Assembly: GCA_002423185.1 (NCBI GenBank)
Contig: DIUX01000004.1
Location: 124,001-188,000 of the forward strand
DNA: 64,000 nucleotides
Reading direction: 5' to 3'
Source: Micavibrio sp. UBA6147
Lineage (GTDB): Bacteria; Pseudomonadota; Alphaproteobacteria; Micavibrionales; UBA1664
The position numbers and the translations under genes were made by a program. A model generated the notes under the pieces. It had not been told where the DNA came from. It saw nothing but the letters and a program-made list of their open reading frames with translations, and searched no databases. Of this stretch, positions 42,878 to 52,196 are shown piece after piece (positions within the stretch are counted from its first letter, which is position 1; the number at the start of each line of letters is the position of its first letter).

Positions 42878-44088
42878 TGGCTGCGCCTGTATCCCATGAT
42901 TCACGTCAAGAGTCCGGCCAAAATTTCGGTGCGTTGATGGCGTGGTATGATGATTTGGTCGCCGGCGGCATTTTGCGGCGCGACCCCCGTCAAGAGGTGA
43001 TTGTTAAGAAACTTCAAGCGGTTATTGACCAAATTGATTCTGAAGCGCCGGAAAAGCCAGACGGGTTTTTTACGCGGGTTTTCTCGACACGCCGTGAAAA
43101 ACGCTCGGATGTGCGCGGATTATATGTCTATGGCGGCGTTGGGCGCGGCAAAACGATGTTGATGGACAAGGCGTTTGAATTGTTCCGCGTTGAAAAGAAA
43201 AGACGCTGTCATTTCAATGATTTTATGCTCGATGTTCATCGGCGGTTGAGGGATGTACGGGCGCGCAGTGTGGCGTCTTCCGGCGCGTCTGTGGCGTTTT
43301 TGGACATGGTTGCGGATGATATTGCGAAGGAAACAAGGCTCTTGGCGTTTGATGAGTTTCAGGTGCGCGATATTGCCGATGCGATGATTTTGAGCGGCCT
43401 TTTTAAGGCGCTGTTCGTGCGCGGCGTGACGGTGCTGGCGACCAGCAATGTTGCGCCGGATGATTTGTACCGCGACGGCCTGCATCGCGATCGTTTCATG
43501 CCTTTTGTGGATGTGTTGAAGGCACATGTCGATGTTGAACCGCTTCAATCCGAAACAGATTATCGGTTGATCAGCCGTGAGGCGCGGGGAATTGGCGAAG
43601 AGCAGAGCGGGCTAACGAGCGGCGACACCATCTTTACCCCTGCCAATAGCGTTGCAAGCGCGCGGATGCGGGAAATGTTCGAGGCGATGATGCAGGGGCA
43701 GGGCGCCGAGTCCGAGATTTTGCACCCTGAAATTTTGCGCGTTGCAGGGCGGGAATGGACGATTGCACAAGCGGCGGGGAAAATCTGTTGGCTCAGCTTC
43801 GCCGAAGTGTGCGAACAACCACGTGCGGCGGAGGACTATATTACTCTGGCGAACCGTTTTGAATATGTGTTCCTTGAGGGCGTTCCCAAAATGGGATATG
43901 ACCGCCGCAATGAGGCAAAGCGATTTATCCTGTTCATTGATGTGTTGTACGACAAGGGATGTCGGTTTGCGATGACGGCGGAGGCTGAACCGGAACGCCT
44001 GTATAGCGGGCACGACCACCAATTCGAGTTTCAGCGCACAATCAGCCGATTACAGGAAATGCGCCGCACGAGCCTTCCGCCTTTTTGA
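42877..44088 (+). CDS. zapE: Cell division protein ZapE (AFG1-like ATPase)
   Basis: A 403-residue AFG1-family P-loop ATPase. Walker A is GGVGRGKTM, preceded by RGLYVYGG; Walker B is LLAFDEFQV, followed by the sensor VLATSNVAPDDLYRDGLHRDRF, which is characteristic of the family. ZapE interacts with the Z-ring in E. coli. In alphaproteobacteria the gene usually precedes mdh, as here with one gene between. The ATG overlaps the tatC stop, so it belongs to the tat transcription unit. Confidence 0.9.
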   Translation: MAAPVSHDSRQESGQNFGALMAWYDDLVAGGILRRDPRQEVIVKKLQAVIDQIDSEAPEKPDGFFTRVFSTRREKRSDVRGLYVYGGVGRGKTMLMDKAFELFRVEKKRRCHFNDFMLDVHRRLRDVRARSVASSGASVAFLDMVADDIAKETRLLAFDEFQVRDIADAMILSGLFKALFVRGVTVLATSNVAPDDLYRDGLHRDRFMPFVDVLKAHVDVEPLQSETDYRLISREARGIGEEQSGLTSGDTIFTPANSVASARMREMFEAMMQGQGAESEILHPEILRVAGREWTIAQAAGKICWLSFAEVCEQPRAAEDYITLANRFEYVFLEGVPKMGYDRRNEAKRFILFIDVLYDKGCRFAMTAEAEPERLYSGHDHQFEFQRTISRLQEMRRTSLPPF

Positions 44089-44193
44089 GCCGCAAGCAGA
44101 CGGCGAGGAATGCGGTGCTTGTTGGCTCTGGTCAGGGGGAGCTGTTTGCTGTATAAAGTTGGAGAATAAAACGCCGTTTGAATACGAAAAGCC

Positions 44194-45492
44194 ATGGTCG
44201 GAATTTTTAAAAAACTGTTCTCTAAAGACAAAACAGACAAGACGATTAAGCCTGTGACCAAGCTCACGCGCGACCCTGAGCGGTATCAGGATGAGCGCAG
44301 CCTCGCGAAATCGGAGAAGACCAAAGATCGCCTGATCCTCGCCAAAAACCCGAAAACCCATCTCGAGATTCTTTATTATCTCGCCGAGGATACGGATGTC
44401 ACTGTTCGCCGCGCCGTGGCGGAAAACACGTCTACCCCGCTCCATGTCAGCCGTGTTTTGGCGGTGGATGAAGATCTTGATGTGCGGCTTTGCCTCGCCA
44501 AGCGTTTGATGGCGATGTTGCCGGAATTGACGGAGGAACAACACAGCCATCTTTACGCCTTTGCGGCGCAGGCTCTGGGCGTTTTGGCGCTGGACGAAGT
44601 GTTAAAAGTGCGCTTAGCGCTGTCGTCCGTTTTGAAAGACAAAATGTACGCACCACCAAAGGTTGCCGCCCAATTGGCGCGGGATATTGAGCGCCGTGTG
44701 TCGGAGCCCGTTTTGAAACTTTGCTCGGCGATCCCCGATGAAGATTTGATTGATATTTTGATGGAGCACCCCGAAAGCTGGGTCGTTCAGGCCATCGCGG
44801 GGCGTGAAGGCTTGAGCGAGCTTGTGTCCGATGCGGTGTTTGGCACGGGGGATATTCCGGGCGGCGCGGTTTTGATTTCTAATGATACGGCGTTGATTTC
44901 CGCCTCGACCTTGGAAAAAATCATTGATAAAGCACGCGGAACAACAGAATGGCAAAAGCCACTGGCGCTGCGCAAACATTTGCCGGGCGATGTTGTGATG
45001 GACATTGTTCAATTCGTCGATCAATCGGTGCAAAAATTGATGATGGAGCGCACCGATTTTGACAAGCATACGCAAGAATCAATTCGTAAAACCGTCAAGC
45101 GCCGGATCAGTTTTTTGGTCGATGATAAAGGCCAGCGCATCGACCCGAAAAAGAAGGTTCAGATGTTGTTCGCCAAAGACAAACTGGACGAAGACGCTAT
45201 TAGCGACGCGCTCGCGCTGCGAGAAAATGATTTTGTGATTGATGCGATGTCGTTAAAAACAGGGCTTGATCAAACGATTATCAAGCGTATGATTGGCACA
45301 CATTCGGCAAAGGCCGTGACCGCCCTGTCGTGGCGGGCGGGGTTGTCGATGCGGTTTGCCTTGCAATTGCAAAAAGACTTGGCGCAGGTCACTCCGCGTG
45401 AGCTTTTATACCCCCGCAATGGCAAGGATTATCCCATGAGCGAGGATGATATGCGGTGGCAGATTGAATTTTTTACCGAAGAGGGGCGTTGA
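44194..45492 (+). CDS. DUF2336-domain protein
   Basis: A 432-residue cytoplasmic protein resembling the DUF2336 group of alphaproteobacteria. After a Lys-rich start (MVGIFKKLFSKDKTDK) there are HEAT-like helical repeats: LAEDTDVTVRRAVAENTSTP, VDEDLDVRLCLAKRL, and later similar units such as RENDFVIDAMSLKTGL. Members of the group are of uncertain biochemical function; some are linked to cell-cycle or polarity phenotypes. It lies between zapE and mdh, where no gene is usually found. No clear ribosome-binding site is seen at the ATG. Confidence 0.75.
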   Translation: MVGIFKKLFSKDKTDKTIKPVTKLTRDPERYQDERSLAKSEKTKDRLILAKNPKTHLEILYYLAEDTDVTVRRAVAENTSTPLHVSRVLAVDEDLDVRLCLAKRLMAMLPELTEEQHSHLYAFAAQALGVLALDEVLKVRLALSSVLKDKMYAPPKVAAQLARDIERRVSEPVLKLCSAIPDEDLIDILMEHPESWVVQAIAGREGLSELVSDAVFGTGDIPGGAVLISNDTALISASTLEKIIDKARGTTEWQKPLALRKHLPGDVVMDIVQFVDQSVQKLMMERTDFDKHTQESIRKTVKRRISFLVDDKGQRIDPKKKVQMLFAKDKLDEDAISDALALRENDFVIDAMSLKTGLDQTIIKRMIGTHSAKAVTALSWRAGLSMRFALQLQKDLAQVTPRELLYPRNGKDYPMSEDDMRWQIEFFTEEGR

Positions 45493-45583
45493 GCGCTCTC
45501 GGTGTTAAGCGCTTTACGGCGCCTATACATGATTTTTACTGACGACAGAGACTGATAAGATTTTAATATATAAGGAGAATACC

Positions 45584-46543
45584 ATGGCACGTCAAAAAAT
45601 TGGATTGGTGGGCGCGGGACAAATCGGCGGAACGCTGGCTTTGCTCGCCGGATTGAAAAACCTCGGTGATGTGGCGTTGGTCGACATTGCGGAAGGCGTG
45701 CCGCAAGGCAAAGGTCTTGACCTTGCCCAACTCGCCCCCGTTGCAGGGTTTGATTGCGATTTCCAAGGCAGTAATGATTACGCCGCCCTGAAAGGCTCGG
45801 ATGTTGTGATCGTGACCGCCGGTATCCCGCGCAAGCCGGGGATGAGCCGTGACGATTTGATCGGCATCAACACCGGCATTATCAAAAGCGTCGGCGAAAA
45901 CATTAAAAAACACGCCCCTGATGCGTTTGTGATTGTCATCACCAACCCGCTCGATGCGATGGTTGAGGTTATGCAGCGTGTGACAGGCTTTGATTCCAAG
46001 CGCGTTGTCGGTATGGCCGGCGTGCTGGACAGCGCCCGTTTCCGTTTCTTCCTTGCCGAAGAATTCGGCGTGTCGGTTGAGGACGTGAACGCCTTTGTTT
46101 TGGGCGGCCATGGCGACACGATGGTGCCGCTTGTGCGTTATTCGGCGGTGGCCGGTATTCCTTTGCCCGACCTTATTAAAATGGGCTGGACGACACAGGA
46201 AAAAATCGATGCGATTGTTGACCGCACCCGTAATGGTGGCGCCGAAATCGTGAGCTTGCTCAAAACCGGATCAGCGTTTTATGCACCGGCAGCCAGCGCG
46301 ATTGCAATGGCGGAGAGCTTCCTCCTCGACAAAAAACGCGTCTTGCCTTGCGCGGCGAAACTGAATGGCGAATACGGCGTGAAAGGCCTGTATATCGGCG
46401 TTCCGGTTGTGATCGGCGCCAAAGGCGTTGAGCGTATTGTTGAGATTGAGCTGAATGCCGAAGAACAAAAAATGTTCGACCATTCCGTCAATGCCGTTAA
46501 AGGCCTCGTCGAAGTGATCGACAAGCAAGAGCAAGCCGCTTAA
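45584..46543 (+). CDS. mdh: Malate dehydrogenase
   Basis: A 319-residue NAD-dependent malate dehydrogenase of the LDH-like type found in alphaproteobacteria, converting malate to oxaloacetate in the TCA cycle. The Rossmann motif is G10-A-G12-Q-I-G15. The substrate arginine block is GIPRKPGMSRDDL; the catalytic pair is D150 (GVLDSARFR) and H177 (LGGHGDTMVP). AAGGAG lies before the ATG. A terminator follows, so sucC is in a separate unit. Confidence 0.96.
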   Translation: MARQKIGLVGAGQIGGTLALLAGLKNLGDVALVDIAEGVPQGKGLDLAQLAPVAGFDCDFQGSNDYAALKGSDVVIVTAGIPRKPGMSRDDLIGINTGIIKSVGENIKKHAPDAFVIVITNPLDAMVEVMQRVTGFDSKRVVGMAGVLDSARFRFFLAEEFGVSVEDVNAFVLGGHGDTMVPLVRYSAVAGIPLPDLIKMGWTTQEKIDAIVDRTRNGGAEIVSLLKTGSAFYAPAASAIAMAESFLLDKKRVLPCAAKLNGEYGVKGLYIGVPVVIGAKGVERIVEIELNAEEQKMFDHSVNAVKGLVEVIDKQEQAA

Positions 46544-46605
46544 TTCGGCTTCAAAGCGCGACATGAGTCTAGCAAGTGTCTAAGACGATAGTCGGATGCG
46601 AGAAT

Positions 46606-46638
46606 CAAAAGGGCGGATTTTTCCGCCCTTTTTTGTTG
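46606..46638. terminator. Bidirectional rho-independent terminator
   Basis: AAAAGGGCGGA-TTTTT-CCGCCCTTTTTT between mdh (plus) and the convergent gene ending at 46668 (minus). Confidence 0.88.
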
Positions 46639-46667
46639 GTCGTTTTTTGAGGCAAGAGGTGGGAGGG

Positions 46668-48353
46668 CTACATCCCAAAGCGGGTGTCGCAAACGCGGGT
46701 GACGCCGCCTTGGACGATGCCCCTGATTTCTGCGTCTTGGATGGCGTTTTGCGCTTCGGTGATTTTGTCGCCGATGCGGGCATCAACCTCAACAAATGAG
46801 AATTGACCGGTGCGCCCGAACAGGCCGGGGTTAGCGCGGGCTTGGAGCGCGAAAACACTGCTTGCCGTTTGATAGCGTTCGCCGCCGTTTAAACGGGCGT
46901 TGAACGATGCGCCGCCCGTGGGGCCGAGGAGTTGGGTTCGGTAGGCTTCGGCGAATTGCTGATGGGTCAGGATGGTTTCGACTCTTTGCAATTCGGATTC
47001 CGTGATCGGGGGCTCGGCGCGGTGGATGAACGCGGCAAGAGCCGGCGGAATGGTGCTGAGGAAGTTTGCGACAACGTCGAAATTGGTTTCTTCCAGCAAG
47101 GCTTGGATCGGGGTGCGGTCGACATCGCCAAGGGTGGTGACGAGGTCGGGGTGCAATTCTTTGCGCCAGTTCAAGGACAAAAATGCCTCAAGGTCAGGGT
47201 CTGTCATGCGCAGGTTGAGGATTTCGTCTTCCTGTCCATCGCGCACGCGCCAGCCATTGCTGGGGAGCGGGTCGCCATTGGCATCGTTTGCCCAGTAAAT
47301 CTGAGCGGCGAGGGGGGCGTATTCGGGGCTGAAGGCGGCGGCGTCCTTGCGGAAGCGCTCCAGCCAGCTTTGTTCAAGGAATTGGTGGTTGCCGCGCGCG
47401 GTGCTGGTGGTGGCGGTGGTGTTTTCGCCCCATGAACTCTCGATATAGGCCTGAACCAAGGCGTATTCGAGGTTAAATCCGGTGGCGATGTGGGCGCGTG
47501 TGTTGCTCAGGAGCATTTGACGGAAGCGCGGGTTTTCGGTCGAGGCATAAAGCCATGCTACGGTGTTGAAGTCATCCGCCGACAAATTGCGCGCGAAATC
47601 GGTGCTGCAGATCGGGTTGTTTTGATCGCGGAATTCTTCGGGGATGCTGCCCAGCGGGGTTGACGCGGTTTTGACGGCGCCGAGCAAAAGACTGGCGGCG
47701 AGGACGGCGGGAACACCATTGGTCAAAATCATTTTGGGAATACCAAGGGCGATGCGCAGCGCCATCGCATCGGCGCGTTTCCAACTCGCCTTACGCAATT
47801 GGTCTTCTTTGTTTTCAATAAAGCTTGCGACGCTGTCGATGCCTTTGGCGGCGGTCTTAAAGGCGGTGGTGATGAGGAAGCCGGCAATTGTTTTGTTCCA
47901 AGCGCGGCGGGCGGATTTGGGGCGCGGTCTGGCCTTTGTTTGAGTCTTGGTTTGGTGGTGGCTCTGCGCTTGCGCCTTGGCGTTGTGCGCGGCATCGGCG
48001 GGTTTTGCTTTTGCTTGCGGCTTAGGCTGTGCCTTCGGGTTTGTCTTTGGTTGCGCGGCTTTGGGCTTGGGGGCGCTTGTGGGGCGGCTGAGCGCTTCAA
48101 TCTCGGCGATATGGGCGGCGCGTTGGCTTGGGTCGATGAGGACAGAATAGGCTTCGTTGACCGATTTCATATGGGTTTCGCCGGCGGCGATGTCGGCTTC
48201 GCTGGCACCGTTTGCGCGCATGATGTCGGGCTGGTCAAGTTTGGCGAGCTCGTTGCGCGCTTTTTTGATTTCTTGCTTGATTTGGGACTCGTTTAGCCCC
48301 TTCAGATCGTCCGGATCCATGCCCAGAACATCGAAATAATTCGTAAAACTCAT
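46668..48353 (-). CDS. DnaJ-like N-terminal domain fused to a transglycosylase-like domain
   Basis: A 561-residue multidomain protein. Residues 1-90 look like a degenerate J-domain: NYFDVLGMD at the start and VNEAYSVLIDPSQRAAHI at the end, but the HPD tripeptide reads QPD (residues 41-43). Residues 92-150 are a basic Lys/Pro/Gln-rich linker. A hydrophobic segment lies near 208-230. Residues 285-345 resemble a lytic transglycosylase core: QAYIESSWGE with the putative catalytic E305, then ARGNHQFLEQSWLERF. The C terminus (350-561) is unrecognised. If the membrane segment spans, the J-like part is cytoplasmic and the transglycosylase part periplasmic. The combination is unusual. Confidence 0.7.
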   Translation of the reverse strand: MSFTNYFDVLGMDPDDLKGLNESQIKQEIKKARNELAKLDQPDIMRANGASEADIAAGETHMKSVNEAYSVLIDPSQRAAHIAEIEALSRPTSAPKPKAAQPKTNPKAQPKPQAKAKPADAAHNAKAQAQSHHQTKTQTKARPRPKSARRAWNKTIAGFLITTAFKTAAKGIDSVASFIENKEDQLRKASWKRADAMALRIALGIPKMILTNGVPAVLAASLLLGAVKTASTPLGSIPEEFRDQNNPICSTDFARNLSADDFNTVAWLYASTENPRFRQMLLSNTRAHIATGFNLEYALVQAYIESSWGENTTATTSTARGNHQFLEQSWLERFRKDAAAFSPEYAPLAAQIYWANDANGDPLPSNGWRVRDGQEDEILNLRMTDPDLEAFLSLNWRKELHPDLVTTLGDVDRTPIQALLEETNFDVVANFLSTIPPALAAFIHRAEPPITESELQRVETILTHQQFAEAYRTQLLGPTGGASFNARLNGGERYQTASSVFALQARANPGLFGRTGQFSFVEVDARIGDKITEAQNAIQDAEIRGIVQGGVTRVCDTRFGM

Positions 48354-48393
48354 CGATATGCCACTCTGTGTTTTGTTTTATAAAACTTTATAA

Positions 48394-48430
48394 TTTTACA
48401 TAATGTATCTTGTGGGGGCGAAAAAGTCAA
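48394..48430 (-). promoter_or_regulatory. Promoter of the J-like/transglycosylase gene with TTATGTAAAA motif
   Basis: On the minus strand: TTGACT (48425-48430), a 17-bp spacer and TACATT (48402-48407), with TTATGTAAAA (48394-48403) overlapping the -10 region and reading towards the gene, 41 bp before its start codon. The rest of the gap to sucC (48431-48647) shows no other feature I can support. Confidence 0.5.
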
Positions 48431-48647
48431 GAGTTTTTGTTCAGAAAAAGGGTGTAACGCTATGATTCCTCTCTTAATTTAGGGTGGGTTGTGACGGGCT
48501 CCTGCGGGGGCTTGTGTTGAGGGGCTGTGCGGCAATGCAAAAAAATACAAGAAAACGGCTTTTCAAATGCCCTTTGTGGTGAAATAATCAGCCTGACATT
48601 CAAACCAGCGCAAAAGCCCAGCGCAAAAGTAAAGAGGCGTCTACACG

Positions 48648-49823
48648 ATGAATATCCACGAGTATCAAGCAAAAGAATTGTTGAAAAAATATGGCGTCGC
48701 CGTTTTGAAGGGGCATGTTGCCTTTACGGTTGATGAGGCGGTCAAGGCGGCTGAAACGCTCGGCGGGCCTGTGTGGGTTGTGAAGTCGCAAATCCATGCG
48801 GGTGGTCGCGGCCTTGGCGGCGGCGTGAAAGTGGTGAAGTCGATTGACGATGTTCGCAGCGAAGCTAAGCGGATGCTGGGGATGCAGCTCGTGACCCACC
48901 AAACCGGCCCTGAAGGGCAATTGGTCAAGCGCATCTATATCGAAGACGGATGCCTGATTGAAAAAGAATATTATTTGAGCTTCCTGATCGACCGCGCCAC
49001 AAGCCGCGTTGTGATTATGGCGTCGACCGAAGGCGGCATGGATATCGAGGAAGTGGCCGAAAAACACCCTGAGAAAATCTTCAAGGTTGTAATTGACCCT
49101 GTGGCCGGCATTCAGGCCTTCCACGCCCGCAAAGTTGCGTTCGGCCTTGGCCTCACCGGCGATGCTCAGAAAAAATGCATTAAGTTCGTGATGGCGATGT
49201 ATGCCGCGTTTGTTGATTTGGACGCCTCTATTGTCGAGATTAACCCGCTCGTTGTCACCAAAGGCGGCGATGTGATGGCGCTTGATGCCAAAATGAACTT
49301 TGACGACAACGCCCTGTTCCGCCATCCGGATGTTCAGGCGCTGCGCGACCAAGACGAAGAAGACCCGCAAGAGCGCGAAGCCGCAAACTGGGAATTGAAC
49401 TATGTCCGTCTGGACGGCGATATTGGCTGTATGGTCAATGGTGCCGGCCTTGCGATGGCGACAATGGATATTATCAAACTCTATGGCGGCGCCCCTGCGA
49501 ACTTCCTTGACGTTGGCGGCGGTGCGACGACTGAGCGCGTGACGGCAGCGTTCAAAATCATCTTGTCCGACAAAAAGGTCAAAGGCATTTTGGTCAATAT
49601 TTTCGGCGGCATTATGCGCTGTAACGTGATTGCCGATGGTATTATCGCCGCGGCGAAGGAAGTATCGCTCAGCGTGCCTTTGGTGGTGCGCCTTGAAGGC
49701 ACGAATGTTGAGCTTGGCAAGGAAATCCTTGCGAAGTCCGGCTTGCCGATCATTACGGCGGATAACCTTGCCGACGCCGCGCAAAAAGTGGTGGACGCCA
49801 CGAGAAAAGCGAAGGCTGCTTAA
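48648..49823 (+). CDS. sucC: Succinyl-CoA synthetase beta subunit
   Basis: A 391-residue ATP-grasp protein. It starts MNIHEYQAKELLKKYGV, the family signature, and has VKSQIHAGGRG (nucleotide-binding region), EINPLVV and the C-terminal CoA-ligase part with NIFGGIMRCNVIADG. It pairs with SucD to make ATP or GTP from succinyl-CoA. AGAGG lies before the ATG. It is separated from sucD by two interposed genes, which differs from the usual adjacency. Confidence 0.96.
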   Translation: MNIHEYQAKELLKKYGVAVLKGHVAFTVDEAVKAAETLGGPVWVVKSQIHAGGRGLGGGVKVVKSIDDVRSEAKRMLGMQLVTHQTGPEGQLVKRIYIEDGCLIEKEYYLSFLIDRATSRVVIMASTEGGMDIEEVAEKHPEKIFKVVIDPVAGIQAFHARKVAFGLGLTGDAQKKCIKFVMAMYAAFVDLDASIVEINPLVVTKGGDVMALDAKMNFDDNALFRHPDVQALRDQDEEDPQEREAANWELNYVRLDGDIGCMVNGAGLAMATMDIIKLYGGAPANFLDVGGGATTERVTAAFKIILSDKKVKGILVNIFGGIMRCNVIADGIIAAAKEVSLSVPLVVRLEGTNVELGKEILAKSGLPIITADNLADAAQKVVDATRKAKAA

Positions 49824-49906
49824 TAATATAAGTCCACGGATTGCGGGGGCGCTTTTTTGCGGCTCCGCTCCTTGGTTTCACGCCGTTTTGGAAGGCTTTG
49901 TGTTTC

Positions 49907-50215
49907 ATGATTATCGACCACCGCACCTATACCATCACGCCGCGCCGCATGAAGGAGTATATGGATGTGTATATGCGCCTTGCCATGCCGGTTCAGCGCC
50001 GCCATATCGGCGAGCCTGTGGGGCTTTACCTCACGGAAGTCGGAACACAGGGCGAGTTTGTGAATTTGTGGGCGTATGATGATTACGGCGATATGGAGCG
50101 TAAAAGAAACGCCCGTGACGCCGACCCTGAATGGGCGCTGTACCTGAAGGAAAGCACCGGTTTGATTGTTGCGCAGGTGACGAAGATTATTTGCCCTGTT
50201 TCGTTGAAAAGCTAA
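49907..50215 (+). CDS. NIPSNAP family protein
   Basis: A 102-residue single-domain protein with the NIPSNAP ferredoxin-like fold. It opens MIIDHRTYTITPRRMKEYMD and continues with PVGLYLTEVGTQGEFVNLWAY and the basic DYGDMERKRNARD block. I start it at the ATG at 49907 (GGAAGGC about ten bases upstream); an in-frame codon 66 bases earlier looks less likely. The biochemical function of the bacterial members is unknown. It sits between sucC and the signal-peptide gene at 50231, within the TCA gene block. Confidence 0.82.
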   Translation: MIIDHRTYTITPRRMKEYMDVYMRLAMPVQRRHIGEPVGLYLTEVGTQGEFVNLWAYDDYGDMERKRNARDADPEWALYLKESTGLIVAQVTKIICPVSLKS

Positions 50216-50230
50216 TCCGTGAAGGGATTG

Positions 50231-51088
50231 ATGAAAATGCGTTTATTGTCTTGTCGTGCCGTGTGTTTTTTGGCCTTGAGCCTGTTATGCGTTGCGGTGC
50301 TGTCGGGCGGTTCCGCATCGGTTGATGCGCGAATGATGGCGGTTCCCGCCGAACCTGCGGTGGAGCAGCCAGTTGAGGCTGTTGTCGCTGAAGGTGAAGG
50401 CGAAGCTGATGCCGAGGTAGCGCCTGAGGCCGTAACGGAAACCGCGCCAGATTCGGGTGTGGAGACCGAGCCGAAAGAGGCTGAAGATGCTGCGGATTCT
50501 GCTCCGCGCTCGGGTGATCAAGCGCTTAAGAATTTTGCGGAAAAAACCAAGCAAGACGCGGCGAAATTATACGATGCGATGGATGTTTTGGGATACATGG
50601 AATTCGACCAAAAAGGGCGCGCTTGCACGGATGAAGCGCAAGAGGTTTTGTGCCTGAAAATTCAAAGCCATTTCCTTGAGATTCTGGCGAATGAAGATTT
50701 CAAAAAAGATTGCCGCGCCCGTGCAGAAGACATGTTGATCAACCGTTTGGATGCCCATACCATGGCCTATGGCGTGGCGTATCATGAGGCGGTCGACCAC
50801 AAGCGCGTCAAGGCGATTGTCGAAGCCCCCGATTATAAGCGTGAAGATTTGAAGGCCTATATGGACGGCGCGTTTCAAGAGGTTTACCAAAAAGGCTTTG
50901 ACCCCGCCGAAACGGAAACCCGCCAAAAGGTTCAAACGATCCGTAAAGACGTGATGGCTCTGTGCGCCCAGATTATCGGGCAATATGTGGGCATGTCCTC
51001 GGATAACAACGATGAATCGAAGGAGCAGGCCGAACAGCCGGTGGATGCCCCTGAGGCACCCCCAGCGACAGAAGAATCAGGCGAATAA
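50231..51088 (+). CDS. Secreted acidic protein of unknown function
   Basis: A protein of about 285 residues. The N terminus is a Sec signal peptide (basic start, then VCFLALSLLCVAVLSGGSAS). A low-complexity Ala/Glu/Pro-rich stretch follows to about residue 95. A helical domain covers about 95-250, with four cysteines (ACTDEAQEVLC, KKDC, ALCAQ). The acidic tail ends TEESGE. I see no family match. The ATG at 50231 has AAGGG upstream; a GTG at 50219 is also in frame. It lies 15 bp after the NIPSNAP gene and about 90 bp before sucD, so it is probably co-transcribed with the suc genes. Confidence 0.72.
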   Translation: MKMRLLSCRAVCFLALSLLCVAVLSGGSASVDARMMAVPAEPAVEQPVEAVVAEGEGEADAEVAPEAVTETAPDSGVETEPKEAEDAADSAPRSGDQALKNFAEKTKQDAAKLYDAMDVLGYMEFDQKGRACTDEAQEVLCLKIQSHFLEILANEDFKKDCRARAEDMLINRLDAHTMAYGVAYHEAVDHKRVKAIVEAPDYKREDLKAYMDGAFQEVYQKGFDPAETETRQKVQTIRKDVMALCAQIIGQYVGMSSDNNDESKEQAEQPVDAPEAPPATEESGE

Positions 51089-51176
51089 ATAACTTATGGC
51101 GGGCATTTGTGATGAATGACTGCAATGAACAAGACGACAACCAACATAATAACGATCGAAATGGAGTAAACAGACA

Positions 51177-52052
51177 ATGGCAGTTCTCGTAGGAAAAGAG
51201 ACAAAAGTGATTTGTCAGGGCTTTACAGGCTCGCAAGGCACTTTCCACAGTGAGCAGGCCGTGGCCTATGGCACGAAAATGGTCGGCGGCGTGACCCCCG
51301 GCAAGGGCGGTACGCAGCATTTGAACCTTCCCGTGTTTGACACGGTGGAGCAAGCGCGCGCCGTGACCGGTTGTAATGCCTCGGTTATTTATGTTCCGCC
51401 GCCGTTCGCGGCCGATGCGATTTTGGAAGCCGTTGACTCTAAGATCGAGTTGATTGTGTGCATTACCGAAGGAATCCCCGTGCTCGACATGGTGCGTGTG
51501 AAACGCGCTCTGAGTGGCTCAAACTCACGTTTGATCGGTCCGAACTGCCCCGGCGTTATTACACCGGGTGAGTGCAAAATCGGCATTATGCCGGGGCATA
51601 TCCACAAGCGCGGCAAGGTCGGCATTGTGTCGCGTTCCGGCACGTTGACATATGAAGCCGTGGCGCAAACAACGGCGGCCGGCCTTGGTCAATCAACCTG
51701 TATCGGGATTGGCGGCGACCCCGTCAACGGCACGAACTTTATTGATTGCCTTGAGATGTTCCTTGCCGACGACGAAACGCAAGCCATTATCATGATTGGT
51801 GAAATCGGCGGAACGGCCGAGGAAGAAGCGGCCGAATTCTTCAAATCATCCAAAATCAAAAAACCGATTGCGGGCTTTATTGCCGGTGTTACGGCGCCTC
51901 CGGGTAAACGTATGGGGCATGCCGGCGCGATTATCTCCGGCGGTCAAGGCACATCGGAGTCCAAGCTCGAAGCGATGAAATCGGCCGGTTTTGTTGTGGC
52001 TGCTTCGCCTGCCGGTTTGGGTGAGGCTGTTTTGAAGGCGATTGCCGCTTAA
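51177..52052 (+). CDS. sucD: Succinyl-CoA synthetase alpha subunit
   Basis: A 291-residue CoA-binding subunit. Visible motifs are CQGFTGSQGTFHSEQA (CoA-binding start of the family), GPNCPGVITPGE and GKRMGHAGAIISGGQGT with the phospho-accepting histidine near residue 246. GGAG lies about eight bases before the ATG. It completes the sucC product, with which it forms a heterodimer or heterotetramer. Confidence 0.96.
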   Translation: MAVLVGKETKVICQGFTGSQGTFHSEQAVAYGTKMVGGVTPGKGGTQHLNLPVFDTVEQARAVTGCNASVIYVPPPFAADAILEAVDSKIELIVCITEGIPVLDMVRVKRALSGSNSRLIGPNCPGVITPGECKIGIMPGHIHKRGKVGIVSRSGTLTYEAVAQTTAAGLGQSTCIGIGGDPVNGTNFIDCLEMFLADDETQAIIMIGEIGGTAEEEAAEFFKSSKIKKPIAGFIAGVTAPPGKRMGHAGAIISGGQGTSESKLEAMKSAGFVVAASPAGLGEAVLKAIAA

Positions 52053-52196
52053 GGAGCCGATTTTGGCTGTTTCCTTAAGGACTTTAAAGTAATAGGCGAT
52101 GCGGGCGCAGAAATGTGCCTGTTTCGATTCTGGGATAACGAAGGGGAGCCGTTCACGATATTGTGGCGGCTTGTTCCTTAATAGGGATGATGAAAT

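Noticed and set aside
48600..49784. A 394-codon minus-strand frame opposite sucC
   Set aside because: It is a shadow of sucC, which has all expected ATP-grasp motifs.
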